DNA of 64,000 nt from Gaetbulibacter sp. 4G1. Lineage in GTDB: Bacteria > Bacteroidota > Bacteroidia > Flavobacteriales > Flavobacteriaceae. Below, piece after piece: positions 27,017 through 35,512 of this stretch (within the stretch, counting starts at the first letter, position 1; each line of letters opens with the position of its first letter). The notes below the pieces were generated by a model. That model was not told the DNA's origin and did not search any database. It saw only the letters and a list, made by a program, of their open reading frames with translations. The stretch covers positions 186,001 through 250,000 of the forward strand of contig NZ_MDVN01000023.1 of the NCBI RefSeq assembly GCF_002741945.1, read 5' to 3'. A program made the position numbers and the translations under genes.

Positions 27017-27982
27017 TTAAAAATCTACCGCAAAACCAACACCTAAAAATTGTTTCCACTGTATTTTAGCACCAGCTTCATCCAATTCGCCTTCAATTTC
27101 TGATGGCTTAGATGTTTTTACATCATCATCGTATTTTAAATGTGAACCAAGAGTTGCTCTAACAAAACTATTCACTTTAAAATCAAAATCTACTCTCCAA
27201 TCCATATCAACATTACCAAAATTGTTTATATAATCGGTATATAAATTTACCTGATGCATCATTGTAATATTTTCAGCCACTTGCATTTTATAACTATTAG
27301 TAACTAAAATACCTACTTCATTTCTAACACGGTCGCCTTCCATAATTATGTTCCCATTTTCATCTAAAACGGCTGGAGTAACCCCAAAAGAACCAGCATT
27401 TGCTAACTCTTCATCTAAAACAAAAGTAGCTTTTAAAGTAATTGGCGAAAAATAAAAAGAGAGTTCTTCAATATCTTTTCCATACTCCATTCCTCCTCCA
27501 AAAAACAAATAACCAGGAGCCATAAGTCTAGATATAGGATTATCTTTATTTGGATATTTATATCCGTTTGTTAACTGGGTTTTAAAATTAAGTCGAGCTG
27601 AATAAAACCAGTTAGATTCTTCATTTGGTTTATATCCAATATTAGAGTTTACTTCAAACAAATCGTCAGTTTTTCTAACCTCTCTACTTTGCTGTTTATT
27701 AATACCATAGCGCGTCGCTATATTATTATTCCAAAAAAAGTATTTGTCTTTGTAGTTTGCTTCAGATCGTATACCAATTAATCCAGAGATAGAGTTACTA
27801 CCACCAGCGTTCCAGTTAACAAATGCAACCTCGCTCAAATCTATTGTGGCTTTGTTTTTTTGAACCCATTGAGGTTTTACAATATCTTCTTTAGGAGTAT
27901 CGGGTTTTATAAATAAAGAATCTGGTTGTGCAAATACAAATTGAAGACACATACAAAATGCAGCAATAAGTGTTTTTTTCAT
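27017..27982 (-). CDS. DUF3078 outer membrane beta-barrel-like protein
   Basis: A 321-residue protein with a Sec signal (LIAAFCMCLQFVFAQ) and a beta-rich body that matches DUF3078: WVQKNKATIDLSEVAFVNWN at the start of the mature protein and alternating aromatic strands (FFWNNNIATRYGI, WFYSARLNFKTQLT, ending with FLGVGFAVDF, an aromatic C-terminus). It is probably an outer-membrane barrel of unknown cargo. Start chosen at the ATG at 27980-27982, giving the signal peptide. It is downstream of purM on the same strand, 71 bases apart. Confidence 0.8.
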   Translation of the reverse strand: MKKTLIAAFCMCLQFVFAQPDSLFIKPDTPKEDIVKPQWVQKNKATIDLSEVAFVNWNAGGSNSISGLIGIRSEANYKDKYFFWNNNIATRYGINKQQSREVRKTDDLFEVNSNIGYKPNEESNWFYSARLNFKTQLTNGYKYPNKDNPISRLMAPGYLFFGGGMEYGKDIEELSFYFSPITLKATFVLDEELANAGSFGVTPAVLDENGNIIMEGDRVRNEVGILVTNSYKMQVAENITMMHQVNLYTDYINNFGNVDMDWRVDFDFKVNSFVRATLGSHLKYDDDVKTSKPSEIEGELDEAGAKIQWKQFLGVGFAVDF

Positions 27983-28053
27983 TGTTTGGTTGGATATAAT
28001 TAAAATATGTTTTTTATCAAAAACCATTCCAATTTAACAAAAAAGAATGAGAA

Positions 28054-29232
28054 TTAGTAATTAAACTCTCCGAACTCAGATTTTATTGTAAGCCTTTTAG
28101 TCTTAGAAGATTCTACCCTACCAATTATTTTAGCATCAACACTAAATGATTTAGATATTGAAATAATATCCTCTGCAATTTCTGGAGTTACATATAACTC
28201 CATTCTATGCCCACAGTTAAAAACTTGATACATTTCTTTCCAATCTGTATTACTTTGCTCTTGTATTAATTTAAATAGCGGTGGTATTGAAAACATATTA
28301 TCCTTAATAATGTGAAACTCGTCAACAAAATGAAGAATTTTGGTTTGCGCACCACCTGAGCAATGCACCATTCCATGTACATTTTCAGCATTGTATTTTG
28401 ATAAAATAGATTTTATGATTGGAGCATATGTTCGCGTAGGAGATAGTACTAATTTGCCAGCATCTATTGGTGAGCCATCAACAGCATCTGTTAATTTTAC
28501 ACCACCTGAATACACTAAATCTTCTGGTACTGAAGCATCAAAACTTTCTGGATATTTTTTTGCTAAATATTTATGAAACACATCGTGTCTGGCAGAAGTT
28601 AATCCATTACTTCCCATACCACCATTATATGCTGTCTCGTAAGTAGCTTGTCCAAAACTTTCTAAGCCTACAATAACATCTCCCGCTTTAATATTAGCAT
28701 TATCAATAACCTCGCTACGTTTCATTCTTGCAGTTACTGTAGAATCTACAATAATAGTTCGTACCAAATCACCAACATCTGCAGTCTCTCCTCCTGTTGA
28801 ATGTATGGTAACGCCAAAAGATTTTAAATCTTCAAGTAATTCTTCAGTTCCATTAATAATAGCTGATAAAACCTCTCCTGGAATTAAATTTTTGTTACGC
28901 CCAATAGTAGATGACAACATAATATTATCAGTTGCACCAACACATAACAAATCATCAATATTCATAATTAATGCATCTTGAGCAATGCCTTTCCAAACAG
29001 AAACATCGCCAGTTTCTTTCCAGTACATATAGGCTAATGATGATTTTGTTCCCGCTCCATCAGCATGCATAATCAAACAATAATCATCATCATTTGTTAA
29101 ATAATCTGGTACTATTTTACAGAAGGCCTTAGGAAATAACCCCTTATCAATATTTTTAATTGCATTGTGCACATCTTCTTTAGATGCTGAAACACCCCGT
29201 TGTGCGTATCGTTTTGAAACTTCTTGACTCAT
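28054..29232 (-). CDS. purM: Phosphoribosylformylglycinamidine cyclo-ligase (AIR synthetase)
   Basis: A 392-residue enzyme that closes FGAM to AIR in purine synthesis using ATP. It begins with MSQEVSKRYAQRGVSASKEDV and shows the PurM-superfamily ATP-binding sequence HADGAGTKSSLAYMY, then DDLLCVGATD and STGGETADVGDLV. The form of about 390 residues is usual in Bacteroidota, longer than the 345-residue E. coli enzyme. No other pur gene is adjacent. Expression probably starts at the box at 29250-29257. Confidence 0.92.
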   Translation of the reverse strand: MSQEVSKRYAQRGVSASKEDVHNAIKNIDKGLFPKAFCKIVPDYLTNDDDYCLIMHADGAGTKSSLAYMYWKETGDVSVWKGIAQDALIMNIDDLLCVGATDNIMLSSTIGRNKNLIPGEVLSAIINGTEELLEDLKSFGVTIHSTGGETADVGDLVRTIIVDSTVTARMKRSEVIDNANIKAGDVIVGLESFGQATYETAYNGGMGSNGLTSARHDVFHKYLAKKYPESFDASVPEDLVYSGGVKLTDAVDGSPIDAGKLVLSPTRTYAPIIKSILSKYNAENVHGMVHCSGGAQTKILHFVDEFHIIKDNMFSIPPLFKLIQEQSNTDWKEMYQVFNCGHRMELYVTPEIAEDIISISKSFSVDAKIIGRVESSKTKRLTIKSEFGEFNY

Positions 29233-29249
29233 TGTGTTGTATTGTGATG

Positions 29250-29257
29250 CAAAAGTA
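29250..29257 (-). promoter_or_regulatory. -7 promoter element for purM
   Basis: Minus-strand TACTTTTG fits TAnnTTTG, 18 bases before the purM ATG. Confidence 0.5.
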
Positions 29258-29617
29258 AAGTAATATTTTAAAACTGATGCCTTTTCAGTAAAATATGAAA
29301 CAGGTTTTATTAACGGTTTTTCAACTAAAACATTAATTGAATATAACCAAATGCAGAGAACCTACTTACTTGACTTTGTAAGAAAAAATGTCGACCTTCG
29401 TTTAACGCAGTATATCAATCATTAAAACAGACCGATATACTCAAAAAGCATTAGTGGCAAACAGGGAGTAAATAAGACAACATGTATTATATATTATATG
29501 TTAATTGTTTTGTCATGGTGAGAAAAAAAAAAAAAAAATCAGATTATTGTCCTATTTTAAGTTTTTCAATCATTAAGAGTATGAAAGTTTATTATTCATA
29601 ATTAAAAAACAAAAAAC
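29258..29617. other. Gene-free spacer
   Basis: About 360 bases between purM and the DGPF gene. I see no coding frame, tRNA or clear terminator. It contains a run of 16 A at 29523-29538, a likely site of length variation. Confidence 0.6.
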
Positions 29618-29968
29618 ATGAAAGATTTTATGATGTTATTTCACAGTGAACCCAATCCTGATTTTAATCCTACTCCTAAACAAATAGAAGAAGAGGTTAA
29701 AGCCTGGCAAGATTGGATGGGAAGTATTGACGCACAAGGCAAGATAAAAAATCCAGGAGAAGCTCTGGGTTTTGAAGGAAAAACGATGCATGCCAATGGA
29801 ACTATAACAGATGGACCATACGCAGAACTAAAAGAAATTGTTGGAGGTTTTATCATTGTATCAGCTGGCTCCATTGAAGAAGCCATCAAACTGGCTAATG
29901 GTTGTCCAGCATTAAGTAGTGGTGGCAAAGTAGAAGTCAGAGATATTATGGTTTTTGATGGAATGTAA
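29618..29968 (+). CDS. DGPF/YCII-like protein, partner of the ECF sigma factor
   Basis: A 116-residue dimeric alpha/beta-barrel-type protein. It has the fingerprint TDGPYAELKEIVGGFIIV, the DGPF motif region of YCII-related proteins, and a C-terminal VEVRDIMVFDGM strand. Such proteins are the constant neighbours of ECF42 sigma factors, as here: the sigma gene starts 29 bases downstream on the same strand. The molecular role of the DGPF partner is unresolved. Confidence 0.9.
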   Translation: MKDFMMLFHSEPNPDFNPTPKQIEEEVKAWQDWMGSIDAQGKIKNPGEALGFEGKTMHANGTITDGPYAELKEIVGGFIIVSAGSIEEAIKLANGCPALSSGGKVEVRDIMVFDGM

Positions 29969-29997
29969 TATTCAGATTATCTGGATAATTTAGTCTT

Positions 29998-31218
29998 ATG
30001 GACGACAAACGATTATCTATAATATTTAAGTCTGAGTACAGCAACTTGATTGCTGTACTCAGCAACTATTATGGATTAAAAGACCTGCAATTAGCAGAAG
30101 ATATTGTCTCCGAAACTTTTTTAAAAGCCATGAAAGCATGGTCTCATAAGGGCATTCCCAAATTTCCAAAAGCTTGGCTTAGAAAGGTAGCACAGAATTT
30201 AATGTTTGAACATTTCAGGAGGAAGAAGACTTTTGTGGAAAAAATCACTCCTGAATTAAAAGCAAGAACTCAGCAAATTAGCGAGATAGAAATTACTGAT
30301 AAACTAATTGAGGACAGCCAGCTTCACATGATATTTGTGCTATGCGACCCTGAACTTAATAGAGAATATCAGCTCAGTATTGTTTTAAGAATTTTATGTG
30401 GTTTTAGTATTGAAGAGATAGCCAGAGCACTTTTATCAAATAAAGAAACGATTAATAAAAAAATATATAGAGCTAAGAAGGTTATTAAAGAACGAAATCG
30501 GATTGAAACGAATCTTACATCAAACCAATATGTTTCAAGGCTTGACAATGTATTAAGAGTTATCTATTTAATATTTAACGAGGGCTATTATAGCAGTGTT
30601 AATGAAGAAAATATCCGATATGAAATATGTTGGGAAGCAATGCGACTTAGCCTCTTCTTATCGGAGCAAAAAATCTTTCCAAAGCAAAAAATATATGCCC
30701 TAATATCCTTAATATGTTTCCACACTTCGAGATTAGATGCAAGGACATCTGGAGAGAAAGGTGATCTTTTATACCATGAACAGGATAAAAGAAAATGGAA
30801 TAAAAATCTAATTCAAAAAGGCAGAAAATATCTTAACCTTTCTACTAAAGGAAATGTTGTTAGTAAGTATCATCTTGAAGCTGCAATCGCTTTTTGGCAT
30901 ACTGAAGAAAAAAAGGGAAAATGGAATAATATATTACTGTTATATAATAAGCTACTCACTATAGAATATTCACCTATAATAGCTATGAATCGAACATACG
31001 CTCTTGCACAAGCAAATTCAATTGATGAAGCTATTCAAGAAGCGCATAAATTAAAATTAAAAGATAACCACCACTATTTCTGCTTATTAGCTGAGCTTTA
31101 TCGAATGAATAACGATACTGAAAAAGAAATAGAGTACTTAAATAATGCGATTGGACTTGCTAATAAGAAAAATGAAAAAGAATTAATCAAAGACAAATTA
31201 GAAAAAGCAAGTCGATAA
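29998..31218 (+). CDS. ECF42-type RNA polymerase sigma factor with long C-terminal extension
   Basis: A 406-residue sigma factor, about twice the size of normal ECFs. Region 2 (about residues 10-75) includes LAEDIVSETFLKAMKAW and KAWLRKVAQNLMFEHFRRK. Region 4 (about 110-160) includes LRILCGFSIEEIARALLSNKE. The remaining about 230 residues are helical and TPR-like (SPIIAMNRTYALAQANSIDEA, YFCLLAELYRMNNDTEKEIE), the domain typical of group ECF42/DUF6596. No anti-sigma factor is encoded beside it; in this group the C-terminal domain is thought to take the control role. Pairs with the DGPF gene just upstream. Confidence 0.92.
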   Translation: MDDKRLSIIFKSEYSNLIAVLSNYYGLKDLQLAEDIVSETFLKAMKAWSHKGIPKFPKAWLRKVAQNLMFEHFRRKKTFVEKITPELKARTQQISEIEITDKLIEDSQLHMIFVLCDPELNREYQLSIVLRILCGFSIEEIARALLSNKETINKKIYRAKKVIKERNRIETNLTSNQYVSRLDNVLRVIYLIFNEGYYSSVNEENIRYEICWEAMRLSLFLSEQKIFPKQKIYALISLICFHTSRLDARTSGEKGDLLYHEQDKRKWNKNLIQKGRKYLNLSTKGNVVSKYHLEAAIAFWHTEEKKGKWNNILLLYNKLLTIEYSPIIAMNRTYALAQANSIDEAIQEAHKLKLKDNHHYFCLLAELYRMNNDTEKEIEYLNNAIGLANKKNEKELIKDKLEKASR

Positions 31219-31309
31219 CACATTTTATAAATGCGGATTGTAAATGAGTGGTACTATAAAAAGGGATTAATATTTATAAAAAATGTATTGCTAGTATTTA
31301 ATTATATGC

Positions 31310-31370
31310 CAGCCGCTAACAATGTGTAAAAGTGTATTAAAACGCATTTTACACTAAACGTTAAACGAAC
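31310..31370 (+). repeat. Hairpin-containing spacer with copy 2 of the 16-base motif
   Basis: The stretch starts GCCGCTAACAATGTGTAAAA, forms a stem between TGTGTAAAA and TTTTACAC, and ends TAAACGTTAAACGAAC (31355-31370), the same 16 bases as at 4381-4396. Length (about 60 bases), the terminal GTTAAAC and the central hairpin are similar to an integron attC-type site, but the 5' core does not fit RYYYAAC well. Confidence 0.4.
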
Positions 31371-31495
31371 CTTTCCAAAAACAAAACAACTTTCAGTTTT
31401 AAAAATATGAACTAGTAAATAAGTGCGTTAGGGATTGAGGCATTTGTTGAAGCTCTTTTTTGTTTTTCTCAAAAAAAGCGACTGCCGAAAGCCCG

Positions 31496-31530
31496 ACCAC
31501 TTGCCCTAAGCACAGTCGAAGGGTTGTGGT
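31496..31530. repeat. REP-like imperfect inverted repeat
   Basis: ACCAC-TTG-CCCT and AGGG-TTG-TGGT frame the phrase AAGCACAGTCGA. GC content is well above its surroundings. It lies between the end of the sigma factor gene and the 3' end of the type III glutamine synthetase gene. Confidence 0.45.
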
Positions 31531-31547
31531 AACGCCCAAATAAAAAT

Positions 31548-33734
31548 CTATCTTGTAAATAATAGTTCTCTATACTTTGTTAATGGCCAAATTTCATCAT
31601 CAACAAGCAGTTCTAATTTATCGCAGTGATAGCGAATATCTTCAAATAAAGGCTTTACATTATAGCAATACGCGTGTGCTTTCTTTTCTGCATTTTCAAT
31701 AGCATTTGCTAACTTTCTTTCGTTAGTCATTTTTGTAACATTAGCATTAATACCTTCTATATGATTTGATATTTCTTCAATTAAATTAATTTGTTCTTTA
31801 GAAACTGTTTTAAATTTTTTATCAAAAATGGCTTTTAACCCTTTAACATTTTCAATTAACGTATTTTGATATTTAACTGCCGTTGGCACAATATGATTTC
31901 TAGCAATATCTCCTAAAACACGCCCCTCTATTTGAATATGCATAATGTAGGCTTCAATTTCAATTTCGTAACGCGCCTCGGTTTCAATTTTACTCATCAC
32001 ATTCATTTCCTCAAACAAGGCTATGGTTTCTTTAGAAATTCTAGCTTTTAAAGCCTCGGGCGTTGTTTTATTATTACTCAGCCCTCTTTTTTTAGCCTCT
32101 TTTTCCCAAGCCTCTCCATAACCATTCCCATCAAACAAAATGCGCTTAGACGATTTAATGTATTCTCTTAAAACATTAAAAACAGCTTCATCCTTCTTTA
32201 AATCTTTTTTATCGATTAGTTTATCAACTTCAACTTTAAAATCTTTTAATTGTTTAGCTACTATAGTATTTAAAATCGTCATAGGATTACCACAATTTGC
32301 TGTAGATCCTACCGCTCTAAACTCAAATTTGTTTCCTGTAAATGCAAAAGGAGAGGTTCTGTTTCTATCCGTATTATCTAATAAAACATCAGGTATTTTA
32401 CCAACAACATTTAGCTTTAATTCTGTTTTTTCTTGGGGCGATAATTTACCTTTAGTAACCCCTTCCAACTCTTCTAAAACCTTAGTTAATTGCTCTCCAA
32501 TAAAAACTGAGATGATAGCTGGAGGAGCCTCATTAGCTCCTAATCTATGGTCGTTACTTGCCGATGCAATTGCTGCCCTTAAAAGTGCTTCGTGTTCATT
32601 TACCGCTTTTATGGTATTAATAAAAAAGGTTAAAAACTGAAGGTTACTCATTGGTGTTTTTCCTGGAGCCAATAAATTTACACCTGTATCTGTTGAAAGT
32701 GACCAATTATTATGTTTACCCGAACCATTTATTCCCGCAAAAGGTTTTTCGTGCATTAACACTTTAAAATTATGTTTTGCCGCTATACGTCCCATAATAT
32801 CCATTAATAAAGAATTATGGTCAACCGCTAAATTAGCTTCTTCATATATAGGTGCTAACTCAAATTGGTTAGGTGCTACTTCGTTATGACGCGTTTTTAC
32901 AGGAATTCCTAAAAGCATGCATTCTGTTTCTAACTCTCGCATAAAATTTAAAGCTCTACTTGGAATTGAACCAAAATAATGATCGTCTAATTGTTGCCCT
33001 TTTGCAGCAGAATGCCCTAATAATGTTCTTCCTGTTAAAGTAATATCTGGACGACTTGCTGCTAATGTTTTATCGACTAAAAAATACTCTTGTTCCCAAC
33101 CTAAAGACGAGGTTACCTTTTTTACGTTTTTATCAAAATATTTACAAATTGCTGTTGCTGCATCGTCAACAGCATGTAACGCTCTTAATAGTGGTGTTTT
33201 ATAATCTAAAGCTTCACCTGTGTAAGCCACAAAAATTGTAGGGATACAAAGGGTTGTTCCGTATATAAAAGCAGGCGATGTTGGATCCCAAGCGGTATAA
33301 CCACGAGCTTCAAACGTATTTCTAATACCACCGCTTGGAAAACTTGAAGCATCTGGTTCTTGTTGTACCAATTGACCACCTCCAAACTTTTCAATAGCCA
33401 TTCCTCCCCCAATAGTTTCAAAAAAAGCGTCATGCTTTTCTGCAGTAGCACCTGTTAATGGTTGAAACCAGTGTGTGTAATGTGTTACGCCTTTTGACAA
33501 TGCCCAATCTTTCATTGAAGAAGACACCTGATCTGCAATAGATCGATCAATTTTTTTGCCATATTGAATAGCATTCATTACCCCAACAAAAGCATCTTTA
33601 GTCAAATATTGTCGCATCGTATTTTCATTAAATACGTTTTTACCAAATAAATCAGAACGCCGTTCTTTTTCTTTTACTGCGATAGGTTCAGATGCAAGTG
33701 ATTTTTTTATAGCATGAAATCTTAAGGTTGACAT
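31548..33734 (-). CDS. glnN: Glutamine synthetase type III
   Basis: A 728-residue GSIII, the large form found in Bacteroidota and cyanobacteria, which makes glutamine from glutamate, ammonia and ATP. Visible family markers: SSLGWEQEYFLVDK (the acidic metal-binding strand), VKTRHNEVAPNQFELAP, HEKPFAGINGSGKHNNWSLS with the conserved N-G-S-G-K-H-N-N-W, and DRNRTSPFAFTGNKFEFRAVGS. The C-terminal about 180 residues are the GSIII-specific helical domain. It is divergent from the type II enzyme gene, sharing a 270-base regulatory region with G-run inverted repeats. Confidence 0.95.
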   Translation of the reverse strand: MSTLRFHAIKKSLASEPIAVKEKERRSDLFGKNVFNENTMRQYLTKDAFVGVMNAIQYGKKIDRSIADQVSSSMKDWALSKGVTHYTHWFQPLTGATAEKHDAFFETIGGGMAIEKFGGGQLVQQEPDASSFPSGGIRNTFEARGYTAWDPTSPAFIYGTTLCIPTIFVAYTGEALDYKTPLLRALHAVDDAATAICKYFDKNVKKVTSSLGWEQEYFLVDKTLAASRPDITLTGRTLLGHSAAKGQQLDDHYFGSIPSRALNFMRELETECMLLGIPVKTRHNEVAPNQFELAPIYEEANLAVDHNSLLMDIMGRIAAKHNFKVLMHEKPFAGINGSGKHNNWSLSTDTGVNLLAPGKTPMSNLQFLTFFINTIKAVNEHEALLRAAIASASNDHRLGANEAPPAIISVFIGEQLTKVLEELEGVTKGKLSPQEKTELKLNVVGKIPDVLLDNTDRNRTSPFAFTGNKFEFRAVGSTANCGNPMTILNTIVAKQLKDFKVEVDKLIDKKDLKKDEAVFNVLREYIKSSKRILFDGNGYGEAWEKEAKKRGLSNNKTTPEALKARISKETIALFEEMNVMSKIETEARYEIEIEAYIMHIQIEGRVLGDIARNHIVPTAVKYQNTLIENVKGLKAIFDKKFKTVSKEQINLIEEISNHIEGINANVTKMTNERKLANAIENAEKKAHAYCYNVKPLFEDIRYHCDKLELLVDDEIWPLTKYRELLFTR

Positions 33735-33773
33735 TTTAAAATAATTTTTAGATGTTTCAACAATATTCTTTTA

Positions 33774-33781
33774 CAAAAGTA
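33774..33781 (-). promoter_or_regulatory. -7 promoter element for glnN
   Basis: Minus-strand TACTTTTG matches TAnnTTTG, 40 bases before the glnN ATG. Confidence 0.5.
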
Positions 33782-33884
33782 AGTACCAAAAATAATAAAT
33801 GCATAAAACAGAAGCGCTTATTATTAACAATTTTTCAATTTTTACACAAATTTATTTCCTTTTTTCAAAATAAACCTCAAAAAA

Positions 33885-33932
33885 ATGGGGGTTAAACAAA
33901 AACAACCCCAATGTTAATTAAAATACCCCCAT
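33885..33932. promoter_or_regulatory. G-run inverted repeats between the two glutamine synthetase genes
   Basis: ATGGGGGTT at 33885-33893, AACCCCAAT at 33904-33912 and TACCCCCAT at 33924-33932 form nested inverted repeats, with ATGGGGG/CCCCCAT as a perfect outer pair. They end 28 bases before the plus-strand -7 box at 33960, so they cover the -33 to -80 region of the type II gene. A regulator-binding role is inference. Confidence 0.5.
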
Positions 33933-33959
33933 AATATTTATAGTATATACATAAAATTT

Positions 33960-33967
33960 TATATTTG
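33960..33967 (+). promoter_or_regulatory. -7 promoter element for the type II glutamine synthetase
   Basis: TATATTTG fits TAnnTTTG and lies 39 bases before the ATG at 34007. Confidence 0.55.
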
Positions 33968-34006
33968 CTGAATTATTATTAGTATCGTATTTATAAAACA
34001 TTCATT

Positions 34007-35023
34007 ATGGCAAAAATTAAATTAGAATACCTTTGGTTAGATGGTTACAAGCCAACTCAAAACTTAAGAAGTAAAACTAAGGTTGAAGAGCATGAAAACT
34101 TTAAAGGAACTTTAGAGGAAATAGGAAACTGGTCTTTTGATGGATCGTCAACACAACAAGCTGAAGGAGGATCATCGGATTGCGTATTAAAACCAGTTGC
34201 AATTTATCCAGACCCTGCTCGTATTAATGGGTATTTAGTAATGACTGAAGTTTTAAATGCAGATGGAACTGCTCACGAATCAAACGGAAGAGCTGGTATT
34301 GATGATAATGATAATGATTTTTGGTTCGGTTTTGAGCAAGAGTATTTCATTATGGATACACATACGCAATTACCTTTAGGGTTCCCTATCGGTGGATACC
34401 CTGGGCCTCAAGGTATGTATTACTGCTCTGTAGGTGGAAAAAACACTCATGGTAGAGATTTTGTTGAAAAGCATGCTGACTTATGTATTGAGGCTGGATT
34501 AAATTTTGAAGGTATTAACCAAGAAGTTGCTAGTGGACAATGGGAATTCCAACTGTTTGCCAAAGGTGCAAAAAAAGCAGGTGATGAAATTTGGATTGCT
34601 AGATATTTACTAGACAGATTAACTGAACAATACGGATACTATATAGAATATCACCCTAAGCCTGTAAAAGGGGATTGGAATGGTTCTGGTATGCACGCAA
34701 ACTTCTCTAATACAACATTAAGAACTTGTGGTTCTAAAGAAACATATGAAGCCATTTGTGAAGCATTTAGACCAGTTACTAGAGAGCATATTGATGTATA
34801 TGGTGAGTTTAACGACCAACGTTTAACCGGGTTACATGAAACTGCATCTATAAAAGATTTTAGCTATGGAGTTTCTGATAGAGGAGCTTCAATTAGAATA
34901 CCAATTTATACTGTTGACAATGGTTGGAAAGGATATTTAGAAGATCGTCGTCCAGCATCAAATGCAGATCCTTATAAAATTGCTGCAAGAATTATTAAAA
35001 CTGTTAAATCTGCTAAAATTTAA
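34007..35023 (+). CDS. Glutamine synthetase type II (eukaryote-like)
   Basis: A 338-residue GSII. It opens with a beta-grasp domain (KLEYLWLDGYKPTQNLRSKT, then NWSFDGSSTQQAEGGSSDC). The catalytic domain has WFGFEQEYFIMD, INQEVASGQWEFQL, KGDWNGSGMHANFS and GASIRIP, all characteristic of the type II enzymes otherwise familiar from eukaryotes. Flavobacteriia commonly carry it with GSIII. It is transcribed away from glnN and closed by a hairpin terminator. Two isoforms suggest different responses to nitrogen supply. Confidence 0.95.
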   Translation: MAKIKLEYLWLDGYKPTQNLRSKTKVEEHENFKGTLEEIGNWSFDGSSTQQAEGGSSDCVLKPVAIYPDPARINGYLVMTEVLNADGTAHESNGRAGIDDNDNDFWFGFEQEYFIMDTHTQLPLGFPIGGYPGPQGMYYCSVGGKNTHGRDFVEKHADLCIEAGLNFEGINQEVASGQWEFQLFAKGAKKAGDEIWIARYLLDRLTEQYGYYIEYHPKPVKGDWNGSGMHANFSNTTLRTCGSKETYEAICEAFRPVTREHIDVYGEFNDQRLTGLHETASIKDFSYGVSDRGASIRIPIYTVDNGWKGYLEDRRPASNADPYKIAARIIKTVKSAKI

Positions 35024-35047
35024 TAATTTAGCTTAGATTTTGTTCAT

Positions 35048-35082
35048 AAAAAAACGCTAGCAAATATTTGTTAGCGTTTTTT
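35048..35082 (+). terminator. Terminator of the type II glutamine synthetase gene
   Basis: CGCTAGCAAAT and ATTTGTTAGCG (35055-35076) pair over 11 bp with one G-U pair, followed by TTTTTT and preceded by A7. Confidence 0.85.
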
Positions 35083-35197
35083 AGTTTTAGTTATTTATTA
35101 CAATACCGCTTACAAGAAAAGAGCAACAAAATATACTATTAAATTACATAATGAAGTGAAATATCACTTATTTTAAATTATAAAGCATTACCTAAAA

Positions 35198-35494
35198 ATG
35201 GAAAACAAGAAGTTAACAATAATTGCAAAAATATTAGTAAAACCAGAAAAGCTTGAATTAGTAAAAAAGGAACTACTCAAATTAATTGATTTAACAAAAG
35301 CTGAAGAAGGATGTATTAATTATGATTTACACCAAGATAATCAAGATAAAAATCTATTTCTATTTTATGAAAATTGGGAAAGCAGAGCATTATGGCAAAT
35401 GCATATGAATAGCAAACATTTGGCAAACTTCCAAAAAGTAACAGATGGTGCTATTACTGAAGTTATATTAAATGAAATGACACAAATTGGGTGA
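35198..35494 (+). CDS. Antibiotic biosynthesis monooxygenase (ABM) family protein
   Basis: A 98-residue dimeric ferredoxin-like-fold protein. It matches putative quinol monooxygenases of the YgiN type: LTIIAKILVKPEKLELVKKE at the N-terminus, AEEGCINYDLHQDNQDKN, and FLFYENWESRALWQMHM, in which the E-x-W and the later His are family landmarks. Substrate unknown. It ends 18 bases before the convergent antiporter gene. Confidence 0.88.
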   Translation: MENKKLTIIAKILVKPEKLELVKKELLKLIDLTKAEEGCINYDLHQDNQDKNLFLFYENWESRALWQMHMNSKHLANFQKVTDGAITEVILNEMTQIG

Positions 35495-35512
35495 AACTTT
35501 TACTAACACAGA

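Noticed and set aside
29523..29538. Run of 16 A as a phase-variation tract
   Set aside because: It is 80 bases upstream of the DGPF gene and not inside a frame or a clear promoter spacer. It could also be a sequencing artefact.
31310..31370. Bona fide integron attC site
   Set aside because: The 5' core does not fit RYYYAAC, and there is no integron integrase or cassette array in the window; kept only as a possible repeat.
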